A stretch of DNA of 64,000 nt from Hyposmocoma kahamanoa (GCF_003589595.1 NW_020653851.1:22703425-22767424), one strand, 5' to 3'. Counted from the stretch's first letter, positions 44,621 through 54,771 are shown. Translations and numbers: made by a program. The notes: generated by a model not told the origin, from the sequence alone.

Positions 44621-44839
44621 TTTCATGTTCTTTCAACTTCAAGTCATGCAACAAAAGTTATCGTATATGATGTTATTAATATAGTCCTGTGCAGTCGTTA
44701 GTATTTTACAAATACTTAACCCTGTATGTATAGTTTGTACATTTTTATCACTTTTATGTGATAAAACTTCTGATCTATCACATGTCGCTTTATTATACCA
44801 ACTGTACGAATTGTTAATTGCAGCTTAAATATGATTACA

Positions 44840-45145
44840 ATTAGATAGATAGATAGATAGATAACACGTTTAGTCAACACAAATACAAAAAGAAACAAAA
44901 CATTTACAATCACTTCACAGAGTATAACATAAAAGCACATAGAACGTATATTATTAATTTAATACACATTTACATAATCTGAGAAAAACTTACTATAAGA
45001 ACTGATAAAATTTGAAAGTACCTATGACTACAATTTGTGCTGAAATGGCCTTGGCTCAGCATAAATACTGTGGACCGAGAGAAGTCAAACAGTGCTGGTT
45101 TTCTGCCAATATCCTATGGTGAGCGGTCGCAGCCCAGTAAGCCAT
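44840..45145 (-). repeat. Probable LINE 3' UTR repeat 'L', copy 2 with (GATA)n edge
   Basis: TAGATAGATAGATAGATAAC (44844-44863), TAGTCAACACAAATAC, GGCTCAGCATAAATACTGTG and CAAACAGTGCTGGTTTTCTG. Confidence 0.4.
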
Positions 45146-45729
45146 GCCACCAAAGTGCATCACACGCAAATACATATATCAAGTAAAAGTGTTAAATGTA
45201 AAGCAAATAATGGAAGTAGTGTAAGTAATGTATATAAGTAATATAAACAATAATGTAAGTTTACAAACGTAATATTAAATTATAACAATAGCCACCAAAT
45301 ATGAATATATTTGCGGATATATATATATACATATATATATATACGGAAATTCATATTTTCATAAAGATGTTTTTTTATATTCACGCTTAAATCGTTTTTT
45401 ATAATTCAATTCACTGTGTCTCGCCCACTGTGCGGACGCATGTGTGGGACATCTGCTACAATATTTTACTTCGATCGCTATAGATGACCGCTCAAATATT
45501 TTGCATTGGTCGACGTGTAAAGCTGGTATGAAATTATTGCCAAGAATGTATACATGGCCAGTAGAGTGACAATTCATTTGTATGATTTACTTAGGTATAT
45601 AGAAATATTATATATATTTTTATTCTCAATTGTTTAACCGACTGCGTACCACGATTTCGTATTGAAACACTATTTAGTAACAGTGACTGCAAATTACAGA
45701 AGTCTTTGTAATTTTAAGCTTGTATTACA
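45146..45729. other. Unassigned AT-rich sequence
   Basis: Includes the AT microsatellite at 45318; no gene. Confidence 0.45.
45318..45346. repeat. AT microsatellite
   Basis: ATATATATATACATATATATATATAC. Confidence 0.8.
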
Positions 45730-45737
45730 TCTGTTAA

Positions 45738-46007
45738 CATTGACTTACAAATAAATGGACGACGGGTCTAATACAAAAACCACGAAAATAATGTCCCAAG
45801 TCAACCTATTTAAACGTAGTGACATGTAAACGAATATGAAGAAGTTAAAACGTTGAATTTAAATTGTAATGTCATCGCAGTATCGCGCTGTCAGTCGAAC
45901 AAATGAAGACTAAAGCGGAGTTTGACGCTCTGTATACGATTTTAACGCCTTACAAGTTCGGACACTTTTTAGCGCTGACCGGACGTCCATATAATTGTAA
46001 GTCAATG
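45738..46007 (+). mobile_element. hAT-like MITE 'A', copy with internal deletion (270 bp)
   Basis: Perfect 8-bp duplication TCTGTTAA (45730-45737 and 46008-46015). It lacks roughly 15-20 internal bases (the TTTTGCTTGCTTCG part) that the other copies keep. Confidence 0.92.
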
Positions 46008-46017
46008 TCTGTTAATG

Positions 46018-46326
46018 TGTGGACGAGTCACTTACCACCAAGTGCACGGCTTGCTCGTCCCGGCCCATAATGTTAACATTTGACCACGTGCGGGACGAAC
46101 AAGTCGTTCGTCTGGTGTTAAGCGACACGCCTGTCCCTAACATTTGCTCTGCCACTGCGCCCGTCACGCTGAGACATAAGTTGAAAAGTCCCATGTGCTT
46201 GTAATTTTATTAGCACCCTCGCCCTTCCAAACCGGAATGCTCACATTTCTGCTTGGCGGCAGAGATAAGTAAGGTGGCAGTAGTTCCCTGGATGAACTCT
46301 TTCACAAGGAGCTCTACTGCTACTAA
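46018..46326 (-). repeat. SINE-1 copy, reverse, with a plus-sense tail fragment at its left
   Basis: 46018-46068 carries a plus-sense tail block (ACGAGTCACTTACCACCAAG...GCTTGCTCGTCCCG). From 46085 the full SINE runs in reverse to ACAAGGAGCTCTACTGCTACTA. The two tails face each other. Confidence 0.65.
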
Positions 46327-46602
46327 CTTTTAATACCACAAAAATCAATGTGCATACAATGATAGAAAGCAACTATAGCTAGGAGCAGTCCAGTAGCTTG
46401 AATGGTTTGGTTTGCTTCAACCACGAGTTTACAGTGACAGTTGTAGCTTGCGAACGCGTAAAATGCTTCACAATTTAAAAAAAACTTAAATTGTAAGACA
46501 CTTCTAGTAATCAGACGAAGAATTAATGTATGGTTTTAAATCCTACCCCTGGTAATAAAACGACTTGTAATCGTACAGCAAATGTGATCTATCACATTAA
46601 AC

Positions 46603-46888
46603 CATTGACTTACAATTATATGGACGTCGGGTCCGCGCTAAAAAGTGTCCGAACTTATAGGGCGTTAAAATCGTATATAGAGCCTCATTCACGCTTTAGT
46701 CTTCGTTTGTTCGACTGACAGCGAAGCAAGCAAAATTAGACAGTACTGCGATGACATTACAGTTTAAATTCAACGTTTTAGCTTTTTCATATTCCTTTAC
46801 ATGACACTACGTTTAAATAGATTGACTTGGGACATTTTTTTCGTGGTTTTTGTATTAGACCCGTCGTCCATTTATTTGTAAGTCAATG
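46603..46888 (-). mobile_element. hAT-like MITE 'A', complete copy
   Basis: Perfect 8-bp duplication CATTAAAC (46595-46602 and 46889-46896). Inverted relative to the copy 600 bases upstream. Confidence 0.92.
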
Positions 46889-46896
46889 CATTAAAC

Positions 46897-47293
46897 CCAT
46901 AAAAAATACGATCTACACGAAACAAATTGGTCATAGTTATGCAAACAAGAACCAACTCATATATCGAGTAAAAACAAACCTAGCGACTAATTTCGTTCAT
47001 CTTATCAACCGTACTCCTGAAAAGTTTTCATTTTGCTGATGTGACATTACAACAATGGTTATAGTTATAACTGACACTAATTTTTATAATACAGTAGGAG
47101 ACGCCCCCCGACATCACATGCCTCGAAATAAAAACAACCTAATACAAACGACGTTAAAATTGAAGATACAATAGTTCTGGATCTCATCCTATGTCAATAA
47201 ATATCTTTATTAAACTCCCAGAATATTTAAAAACAGAATCAAACATAAACAAATTCATAAATGTATTGAAAAATCTATTGATTTGTAAAGCAT
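46897..47293. other. Unassigned AT-rich sequence
   Basis: Between MITE A and the GC-rich hairpin MITE; nothing recognised. Confidence 0.45.
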
Positions 47294-47434
47294 GAAACAC
47301 ACAGAGAGCGGGTGCGGATCGGGTCGGGACCGCCGCAATCGTCGAATTCCGTGTATTTATAAGGACGACCCGCCGCGATCCCTACCCGACCCGCACCCGA
47401 CTCGCACCCGCTCTGTGTATTTCACGATTTACAG
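47294..47434. mobile_element. Small GC-rich hairpin MITE
   Basis: GAAACACACAGAGAGCGGGT on the left is mirrored by CGCACCCGCTCTGTGTATTTC on the right. The arms also hold GGGTCGGGA / CCCGACCCG. The AT-rich flanks set it off clearly. Confidence 0.6.
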
Positions 47435-48156
47435 TTATTACGATGTGCATGACTATTTACGGGATAAATTATAATTAATGTCTGCCCCTTTCCATGTTGC
47501 GATGCCTGTGAATGAGTACGTGCTTGTTAGTGCAAAAGTATATTCATAAGTATATTTTTGTAACGATAACATATGTAAAGCACTTAAAGATAAATAAATA
47601 AATATTTACAAGATCGTTAGTGACAATTAATTACATAGAAAAAAATCATATACATACATACACAAAATTTGATACAATTAGCAATTAATGTGTTAAATTC
47701 TTATAAAATTTTTGGCATTAGCGAAAAGCTTTATCATCCATGATTTGTCCTCAAACATAACACCGATTTCTTTATCGCTATGGCCATTAAAAAGACATAA
47801 CTCTAACTAAACATTCTTCTCAGACAATGTCGCAAACAAATCCAAGACAAACTGCTGTGTTCCCAACACATTGTACCACCTCGCAGTTCCACGAAAACTA
47901 AAATAGGTGCACTAGATTGCGGTCTGTCTGAAAACCGGTCTGGGAATAGCCCAATGAGATAGATTAGCTTACACAAAGACTTTTGTTCAAATTAATAGCG
48001 AGTTCAAAGAAAGAAATCCGTTCAATTTTAGTATTTCCACCCGAAAAAATCATTGCCAAATGTTTGTGTTTTAATTGACAGGTGACTGTCATATGTTTTT
48101 TCCTGTTCCGGTTGAGGTGTTCACTTCACGGTGTGTGATTCATATATAGTTATTTA
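47435..48156. other. Unassigned AT-rich sequence
   Basis: (AAAT)n at about 47593-47608; no gene. Confidence 0.45.
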
Positions 48157-48357
48157 CTATTTGTCATAATTTTTACGAGCATTATTTTTCCGAAATTTTA
48201 CGTTAGTAAACGATGATGCGATTTCAGCGAACGTGTTAGGTAAAAAATCATCAAACATTTCCATGAAAATTTTCCATTTTCCTCGATCGTTGTCAGTTTT
48301 GTTTTCACAGATGTATTTGATTGTTCTTTTATTAGTCGAAAGTGAACTGGTTTTCAT
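48157..48357 (-). CDS. Small unidentified ORF, 66 codons (doubtful)
   Basis: The frame on the minus strand starts with ATG in context TAAATGA and encodes a charged peptide with KWKIFMEMFDDFLPNTFAEI and a basic C terminus ending NYDK before a stop. It has no low-complexity bias and is not repeated elsewhere in the window. It is too short to assign, and might be a remnant of a transposase-associated DNA-binding protein or a chance frame. No promoter or splice signals are convincing. Confidence 0.15.
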   Translation of the reverse strand: MKTSSLSTNKRTIKYICENKTDNDRGKWKIFMEMFDDFLPNTFAEIASSFTNVKFRKNNARKNYDK

Positions 48358-48509
48358 TTACGTCGTATAATGAAAGTTCTCTAGTTTACGCGGAATCGCT
48401 AGGTTTTTGTGTGAATTAAGAATAGAAAGTAAAATGTAATATTTGGTTTTTATGGTTATTAAATGTCACGTTATTTTACTATGATATTCAATCTTTTTTT
48501 TTTACTGAA

Positions 48510-48612
48510 ATGACTCAACTAGTTTGTTATAATTATTAAAACAAAGATCGAAACTCTAAGAAATATTCATTATCTAGATAGATTCGAACCAGCTACAGTC
48601 GAAATCGTATGA
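48510..48612 (-). repeat. SINE-3 fragment, 3' half
   Basis: Reverse: TTGTTATAATTATTAAAACAAAG, then the mirrored tRNA B box (GATTCGAACC). Confidence 0.5.
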
Positions 48613-48670
48613 GGAAACCGAAGATCTATTAGAACAGTTGCTTTAAAAACACTACTTTCCTAATCTATGG

Positions 48671-48812
48671 CAACAGGTTAACACACATACACACAGACCC
48701 CCCCACACACACATACATAAATACACACACTCACACTCACTCACTTACTCACTCACACATACATACATACTAAACCCAAAGTAAAGTAAAGTAAAGTGTA
48801 AGTAAAGTGTAA
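48671..48812. repeat. Simple repeats (CA, CACT, AAGT)
   Basis: ACACACATACACACAG, CACTCACACTCACTCACT and AAGTAAAGTAAAGTAAAGTG blocks, directly before the LINE/R1 composite. Confidence 0.85.
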
Positions 48813-48877
48813 AGTTCACATTACTGATTGGCGGCTGTAATACGTATGGCTATAGATTCCTGGACTACTAGAATTAA

Positions 48878-49096
48878 CCCTGCATGCCTCTGAAAAAGAG
48901 TGCTGGCCTTCGTAGTCACCGTTTCACTACCTGCCGCATTCCATCGCATACTAAAAGGTTCGGTGGCTCTTTTCTCTGCCGCACGGTTGACAAATGGAAC
49001 TCCCTTCCGGCACATGTCTTCCCTCCCTCTTATGATATGGGGTCCTTCAAACGAGGCGTGAAGAGGCATATTGTAGGCAGGCAGGGTGGAGGTGGC
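48878..49096 (+). mobile_element. Jockey/CR1-like LINE C terminus, left part of the interrupted copy
   Basis: The frame reads RSHRFTTCRIPSHTKRFGGS, then FLCRTVDKWNSLPAHVFPPS and FKRGVKRHIVGRQGGGG, the typical C-terminal tail of lepidopteran LINE reverse transcriptases (KRF-x-SF-x-RT-x2-WN-x-LP motif). The reading frame continues across the R1-type insertion into TAG at 51006, so the insertion landed at the last codon. Confidence 0.75.
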
Positions 49097-50663
49097 CCCC
49101 GATGTGTCGCAGCGGCAGTACGGGTTCAGGGCTGGACTCTCCACCCTGGACGCCCTGGAGTCGCTGCGACACATCGTGGAGGAGGGTAACGGCGAGGGGG
49201 AAGGCGTGGTGGCTGTGTCGTTGGACATAGCCAACGCCTTCGGCACTCTCCCCTTCGCCGTTATCAGGGAGGCGCTGAGGTACCATAACATCCCCAGGTA
49301 CCTCAGCCGTCTGGTGGAGCACTACCTGGAAGACAGGGTGGTGCTCTACCAGACGAGGGAAGGGAGGCGCGCCGAGCGCCCAATGAGGTGCGGAGTACCC
49401 CAGGGGTCCGTATTAGGACCACTACTGTGGAACCTGGGGTATGATTGGGTGCTGAGGGGCGCGCTGCTCCCCCGGACGGCGGTCATCGCGTACGCTGATG
49501 ACACGCTGGTGGCCGTCCGGGGGACCACCTTCCAGGAGGCGGCCCGAAGAGCCTCAGTAGCGGCGGACATGGTGGTCCGCCGAATACAACTGCTGGGGCT
49601 CGAGGTCGCCGTGCCGAAGACGGATGTGGCCGTCTTCGGCGGGAGGGGTAGAGGTTGGGCGGTGCCGGCAGGCGCCCACATCTCCATCGCGGGAGTATCG
49701 GTCCCGGTCAAGTCCCAGATGAAATATCTGGGACTTGTACTGGACCGGCGATGGAACTTCGGGGAGCATTTCCGGCAACTTGCTCCTCGAATAGTGGGCG
49801 CCGCATCGGCGTTGGGCAGGCTCCTGCCCAACCTCGGGAGGCCGGGAGCCCCATGCAGAAGGCTATACGCCGGGGTGACCCGGAGTATGGCCTTATACGG
49901 GGCTCCCATTTGGAGTGGGGCCATATCAGCGGCGACGAAGGCGCTGCTGAGGAGGCCCCAGAGGGTGGTCGCCCTGCGAATGTGCAGGGCGTACAGGACG
50001 GTGGCCTGCGCTGCCGCATGCGTCCTCGCCGGTACTCCGCCGTGGGACCTCGAAGCCGAGGTCCTGGCGGAGGTCCGCACCTACCGGCGGGGAATGAGGG
50101 ACCGAGGCGAGCGACCCGCTCCCCAAGAGAAGGAGCGGGAGCGCCGCCTCGCGGCGCAGCGCATGCGGGACCGGTGGAAAGAGGGCTTGGCGGATCCCAC
50201 CTATGGCGCTCGTACCATAGAGGCGATCCGCCCTGTCCTCGTAGAGTGGGTAAACCGGTCCCACGGGCCACTGTCGTACCACCTTGTGCAGGTGCTGACC
50301 GGGCACGGCTGCTTCGGTCACTACCTGCACAAGGTGGCGAGGAGGGAACCGTCCCCGTCGTGCCACGAGTGCGGCGCTGCGGATGACACCGCGCAGCACA
50401 CCCTAGAGGTGTGTAGCCGGTGGGATGAGCAGCGCCGCACTCTGACGGGGACTGTAGGGCAGGACCTCTCGCTGCCGAGCGTGGTTGCCGCCATGGTCGA
50501 TAGCGAGGAGTCCTGGGAGGCGGTGGCCTCCTTTTGCGCAGAGGTTATGTCGCAAAAGGAGGCCGCGGAGCGGGTGCGCGAGGACGCGGCGGACGCGCAC
50601 CCTCTCCGGCGCAGACGTACGGGGAGAAGGCGAAGGCAGTTCGCTGCTCGCCTGATCCCCTAG
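49086..50663 (+). CDS. R1-type reverse transcriptase ORF2, C-terminal part (no native start)
   Basis: Open for 525 codons but without its own start: the first codons read through the target-site duplication. RT motifs in order are QYGFRAGLST (residue 11), motif A VSLDIANAF (44-52), motif B GVPQGSVLGP (103-112), catalytic motif C AYADD (135-139), the KTDVAVF region and then the thumb-side YLGLVLDRRWNF block. After a connecting domain comes a CCHC knuckle, C426-x2-C429-x8-H438-x4-C443 (CHECGAADDTAQHTLEVC), characteristic of R1-clade C termini. It ends in TAG at 50661. The protein would copy its own RNA at a nicked target. The endonuclease domain and early RT motifs are absent. Several long antisense frames across it are shadows of the GC-rich codon pattern. 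Confidence 0.9.
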   Translation: MEVAPDVSQRQYGFRAGLSTLDALESLRHIVEEGNGEGEGVVAVSLDIANAFGTLPFAVIREALRYHNIPRYLSRLVEHYLEDRVVLYQTREGRRAERPMRCGVPQGSVLGPLLWNLGYDWVLRGALLPRTAVIAYADDTLVAVRGTTFQEAARRASVAADMVVRRIQLLGLEVAVPKTDVAVFGGRGRGWAVPAGAHISIAGVSVPVKSQMKYLGLVLDRRWNFGEHFRQLAPRIVGAASALGRLLPNLGRPGAPCRRLYAGVTRSMALYGAPIWSGAISAATKALLRRPQRVVALRMCRAYRTVACAAACVLAGTPPWDLEAEVLAEVRTYRRGMRDRGERPAPQEKERERRLAAQRMRDRWKEGLADPTYGARTIEAIRPVLVEWVNRSHGPLSYHLVQVLTGHGCFGHYLHKVARREPSPSCHECGAADDTAQHTLEVCSRWDEQRRTLTGTVGQDLSLPSVVAAMVDSEESWEAVASFCAEVMSQKEAAERVREDAADAHPLRRRRTGRRRRQFAARLIP

Positions 50664-50992
50664 TGAGACCAGCGGGCTCTGGACAGGGACTCCGGAGCCT
50701 GCATTGCACGGCCTCACTCGTCTGGGGGGCGGGTCAGAGGACAACCGACTCGCCCCTCCGTTGGCGCGGGAGCCCTGGCATAAGCTAGGGCGGCCGGGCG
50801 GCGTCGTGGTGAATGCTCACTGATCCCACGGCGCCGACTCAACCGGCGAGAGGGAAACCCGGGGGGGTTTTAGTGGGGTAGGCCCTCCAGTCTGGAGGGA
50901 GAGTCCCCACATAACCCCTGAGTCTCCCTGGGCTCAGGGGTATCCATAAAGATTTCCCCCCCGTCAAAAAAAAAAAAAAAAAAAAAAAAAAA
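49097..50992 (+). mobile_element. R1-clade non-LTR retrotransposon, 5' truncated, young insertion with 13-bp TSD
   Basis: A 5'-truncated LINE ending in 27 A residues (50966-50992). The 13-bp duplication GGGTGGAGGTGGC flanks it at 49084-49096 and 50993-51005. It retains the C-terminal RT half of ORF2 and about 300 bases of 3' UTR. It is far more GC-rich than its surroundings, and its frame is undamaged over more than 500 codons, so the insertion is recent. The apurinic-type endonuclease half was never copied, so it cannot move by itself. The target is another LINE (48878-49096 plus 51006-51115), hit exactly at its stop codon. Confidence 0.92.
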
Positions 50993-51005
50993 GGGTGGAG
51001 GTGGC

Positions 51006-51115
51006 TAGTGCAGTGAGGGTTTCATCGCTGCACTAGGTTCCTTCGCGTTTGGATACCACTTTCCACTTAACATCAGGTGGAGTGGAGTCACTTGCCTGTC
51101 ATGTATTAAAAAAAA
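51006..51115 (+). mobile_element. Right part (stop codon, 3' UTR, A-tail) of the interrupted LINE
   Basis: Begins with the TAG stop of the host LINE directly after the 13-bp duplication and ends in a short A-run (about 51106-51115). It holds a roughly 100-base 3' UTR with a small stem (CAGTGAGGGTTTCATCGCTG). Confidence 0.7.
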
Positions 51116-51269
51116 AAGTGAAATGTAGACTTGCTTGTAGACTAGCTTGGTAGACTATGGCCTTAAGAGGAAACCCGTGTCCAGTAGTAGGATGTAATAC
51201 TTCAGGAATTTTCACAACACGGGTCAATAATACCTACCTACAATTGGTATAATAAAACTACATGTGATC

Positions 51270-51480
51270 GTACTTTAAGGAGGTTCTCAATTGGACTGTT
51301 TTTTGCTATGTTACGTGATTATTTGTGAGCCGATTCTTATGATTCTTTTTAGTTGGAAAAGAGGGTACCTCTGTAGGAGCCCTCTAGGTCCCATTTAAAT
51401 TTTAAGAAAATATTCGACCTCTTAGTTTCGCGCACTTTCCGGTAACGATTTCAATAAAACTTGGCAAATAGATGTATAAT
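51270..51480 (+). repeat. Repeat 'F', copy lacking the first bases
   Basis: GGAGGTTCTCAATTGGACTG to TTTCAATAAAACTTGGCAAA and TAGATGTATAATT. Confidence 0.6.
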
Positions 51481-52435
51481 TTTCTAGTATGATCCCTGTG
51501 ACACTTCATTTGATGTTTTCACAGGGATGAGGTAAAGTCGATAGATTTTTGAAACAAAGGTTCTCTCTTATACAGCCTTGCATAATATTACGGATTTAAA
51601 AAAACATAACAATTGAGTTTTTAAAATAAAGGACTCCCATGAATTGTGTATAAATAATATTTATTTTATTTCTGATATCCGATCCGTTATTTCTATGGAA
51701 TAGGTACAGGTACCGGAGAAAAAATAAATTAAATGTAAACGCAGTCTTTGTTTATGATACAATAACAATCAGCAACCAAATTAGCGTGATTTACAGGGAC
51801 TCTACTGTCATCAGTCCGTAGACAACTAAATTAATGCTTTCTGTACAAAAATGAAAGTCGTAGCCATTGAAATAACAAATTAATAACGTTAAGTCCGTCT
51901 TCACGCAAAATAGGCGCCTTGACGTCGAGTTGCGGACACCAGCCCGTTGCACCAAGTACCAAGTACCAAGTCCGTCTTCTGTGAAATTTGGTTTGGTGCA
52001 GATACGTGCCTTTTACCAATACTACAGACGTGAATTTGCACGATCCACGACGTTATATATTTATTCAATAAATTATCGAAAACTTTTTATCGTTATACCT
52101 CTTCTCTAGCAAATGCAGTCTAATGAAGTAACCTTTGTACGTTGTCGTAAATTTAAATTCCTTTTTGAAAAAAAAAATGTTTCTCTGGGCATTTGTCACT
52201 AATTTGGTGTTACTTTTACTTTAATTTTATGTATTTGCTTAAACAAAAGATATTCACCTAAAAGCGAGACTTATAAAAATAGTTGAGACTTATAAAAACA
52301 CGCATTTTATATACGTAAATTAGTAGACTTCGTTACAAGGTTATATTATGGAGAATTTTGTGAAGTGTCACAGGGATCGTCCTAGAAAATTTGTAGTATA
52401 ATTCCACAAGTTTCAGATTAAGTAGTAGTACAATT
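51481..52435. other. Unassigned AT-rich sequence
   Basis: A 9-bp direct duplication (ACCAAGTACCAAGTACCAAG, 51953-51972); otherwise nothing. Confidence 0.45.
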
Positions 52436-52548
52436 GCTTGTGAAAGAATTCGTCGGGAGAAGAACTGCCATCTTACCTATATCTACCGCCAAACAGTAGT
52501 GAGCAGTTTACCACCAGATATACGACTTGCTTGTCCCCTCCCTTGGTT
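52436..52548 (+). repeat. SINE-1 copy, large internal deletion
   Basis: The head through CCGCCAAACAGTAGTGAGCAG jumps directly to TTTACCACCAGATATACGAC near the 3' end. Confidence 0.55.
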
Positions 52549-52859
52549 AGGTACACGTATTAATTTTTTATAGCCCCACGTTTAGTTAGTATCAGTATAT
52601 TATTTGTAGAACCAATATCTTAACAATCCTTAGTATTTATGTCCATGTCACTACAAATCAACGTTAAAATTCTAGAAAAAATAAGAACCGAGTAAAAATA
52701 ATTATACCTCTAGCGTGTTGTCAGTTTGATCTATCGACCCTGACCGCTACTCGTGGCAGTTACGTCTTTCCGTAGTACTGAGACGCTGAGGTCGTGAGTT
52801 TGACAAAAATTTGAATTTTGAAAGTAACGGAAATGTTTCTTTAAGATTTGCTAAATTTG

Positions 52860-52945
52860 AATCACCTCAGTTGTGCTCGATTGCTCAGCCTCAGTTGCTT
52901 TTTTGTATTCTGCTCTTCAACGGCAAGTCGATGACACGTAGTGTA
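52860..52945 (-). repeat. Repeat 'K', reverse fragment
   Basis: CACCTCAGTTGTGCTCGATT and TTGTATTCTGCTCTTCAACG mirror the 3' and 5' parts of 34446-34588. Confidence 0.4.
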
Positions 52946-53143
52946 CAGGGTAAGGAGCACGTCAAGCATTATACTTAACACCTCAATCCAACTCTATGCC
53001 GCTTACGATAAGAACGGTCCAAAGTGTCAATCTTGATGTGCTCTTGTATAGAATCTATTGAAGGGCCAGGAATAGGACAAGTTAAAAACTTATAAGCGAA
53101 GTACTGGATTGGATTGGATATTTTAATTATTTTCTTTTCACAG

Positions 53144-53314
53144 TTTTACACACAATGGCTCCTCACACAAGACAAAACCTCACCGGTCATAATTCCCACC
53201 AACCGCCCTCGCGACGGCGATAAACTAGTTACTTGTGATTGGTTCCCGCCAAATGACCGACCAATTGTAAACAACCAATCCAACCTGATTGGTCGTTCAG
53301 TGGTGTTACCATAA
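53144..53314 (+). CDS. Candidate 3'-terminal coding exon, function unknown
   Basis: A textbook-looking acceptor (ATTATTTTCTTTTCACAG, AG at 53142-53143) is followed by an open frame of 56 codons ending in TAA at 53312-53314. The peptide (starting FYTQWLLTQDKTSPVIIPTN, then RPRDGDKLVTCDWFPPNDRP) has balanced composition and does not resemble the transposon proteins elsewhere in the window. No donor is needed if it is the last exon; AT-rich sequence with ATTAAA follows about 140 bases downstream. Against it, the second half contains repeated ATTGGT/ACCAAT words, which suggests low-complexity or regulatory DNA, and no upstream exon can be assigned. Confidence 0.25.
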   Translation, partial: FYTQWLLTQDKTSPVIIPTNRPRDGDKLVTCDWFPPNDRPIVNNQSNLIGRSVVLP

Positions 53315-53784
53315 AAATTTGTGTTGCTATCACGTATTGAAACTGAATTCTTGGCTCGATAAAAATCGTAAAACCGAAACCCCTAACAAGGTACTTGACT
53401 GTACCAATGTCATATAATATTTAATTTGAAAACTAAATTATTGGTTAAACGAGATTAAAATTAAGACATGCATAGTAATTTCCTTGTTAGTTTTAGTAAG
53501 GCAACATCGATAGGTACTGATTGTGTGAATGAATGCCATATACCTCGTCCATACGTCTCACGAAGCGTTTCGCTTCCACCCTAGGCAACAATCGACGAGT
53601 ACCTTGCGCCGATTGGCAAAAATTTTCGCCGCAATGGCAAGCTCGTCCCATCGATGGCAAGCTCGTCCCACCTTATATCGTGCCCTGCGTAACACGCTTG
53701 AGGATTTAATAACGACTACTAGTAATGCGGTCGGTGTGGCTGAGTTCTGGGCCATAATAGTATGTCATCGATATGATAAGAAGA
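53315..53784. other. Unassigned sequence with a 20-bp tandem duplication
   Basis: GGCAAGCTCGTCCCATCGAT is repeated in tandem at about 53637-53676 inside a GC-richer open stretch (53529-53828). The stretch has no family I recognise and merges into a jockey tail. Confidence 0.4.
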
Positions 53785-54005
53785 AGAAGATGGACGAATG
53801 GCTATGGAGTGGAATTCCCTGCCTGTAGACTTATGGCCCATCTCCATGGCAGCATGGTGTTATAAAAAAAAATCACACGACATTCAGGCCATAACTTGGG
53901 CCTTTTCAAGGTGAGAGTGATTAGGCGTTATTTAGGTGTGCATCCATCGTAGACCTCATCGTCACTTTGCATCAAATATGATGGAGGTCAAATGACATGA
54001 AATAA
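53785..54005 (+). mobile_element. Jockey LINE C terminus and 3' UTR
   Basis: TGGAGTGGAATTCCCTGCCT encodes the W-x-LP motif. The 3' part (GCCTTTTCAAGGTGAGAGTG to GGAGGTCAAATGACATG) matches 7140-7290 in reverse. An ATTTAGGTGTGCATCC word is shared with 3315. Confidence 0.6.
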
Positions 54006-54771
54006 CACTGCAGAAATTATTCAAGTGTAAACCCATTACTAGGCAAACACAGCATGCACATAAATAACATCATTATGTTACAGACAAACAAATGGATATG
54101 ATTGTAGACAAACATGTAAACGTATTTGAATTAAATTGTAGAGTTACGATATTGTTCGTCTGAGCAGTTATATAATAAAGTTTTAAATTTATTTAATGTA
54201 AACGAAAACAAGTCTAAATGAGATGATAAGTTATTGTACTCACGTCAAATTTGGTTCAAAATAGCATTGGAGCCAACATTACTTTTGAACTATTTGGTAT
54301 TAAAAGCACGATAATTACTCAGCCTGGCGTTGCGACGCAGAATAGTATTCCGAAGTTGTAGTAAAAGTTCAGGGCAATCAATTTGCCCCGAAATCAAAAC
54401 TTGTACTATTATAGTATTGAATATTCATCATTCCCTACACTAGTCACCTGGATCATTTGCGAATTGAACTTGGTTCTATATTTAAACTACAAACATCGCC
54501 GGAAGTGGCGGGCGGCGCCCGCACAGGTGTTAGTTTTAAGATGTCGACGTTTCGGGTGCACCACTCAATGGGTGGCTTGTTTTAGAACATTTCCATTAAG
54601 CGCCCACTCTGTAATTTATACATGATCTTAAATATTTTGTAAAATTAGGAGTCTATAAGTAGTGTTTTTTTTCTACAATAAGACAATTACTATTATTAAG
54701 GTGATTTCATTCGCGGCTTCTTTTATAGCATCAAAATGAGTATGAGTAGCTACACTGTCGATAACCGACCC
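54006..54771. other. Unassigned AT-rich sequence
   Basis: A short GC-rich patch at 54497-54570 (CATCGCCGGAAGTGGCGGGC) has no clear frame. Confidence 0.4.

Noticed and set aside
48671..48812. CRISPR-like or satellite array
   Set aside because: Only short simple repeats (CA, CACT, AAGT) without spacers.
49346..50744. Several long minus-strand and alternative-frame ORFs (up to 244 codons) across the R1-type element
   Set aside because: They are shadows of the GC-rich RT frame; none shows a family motif.
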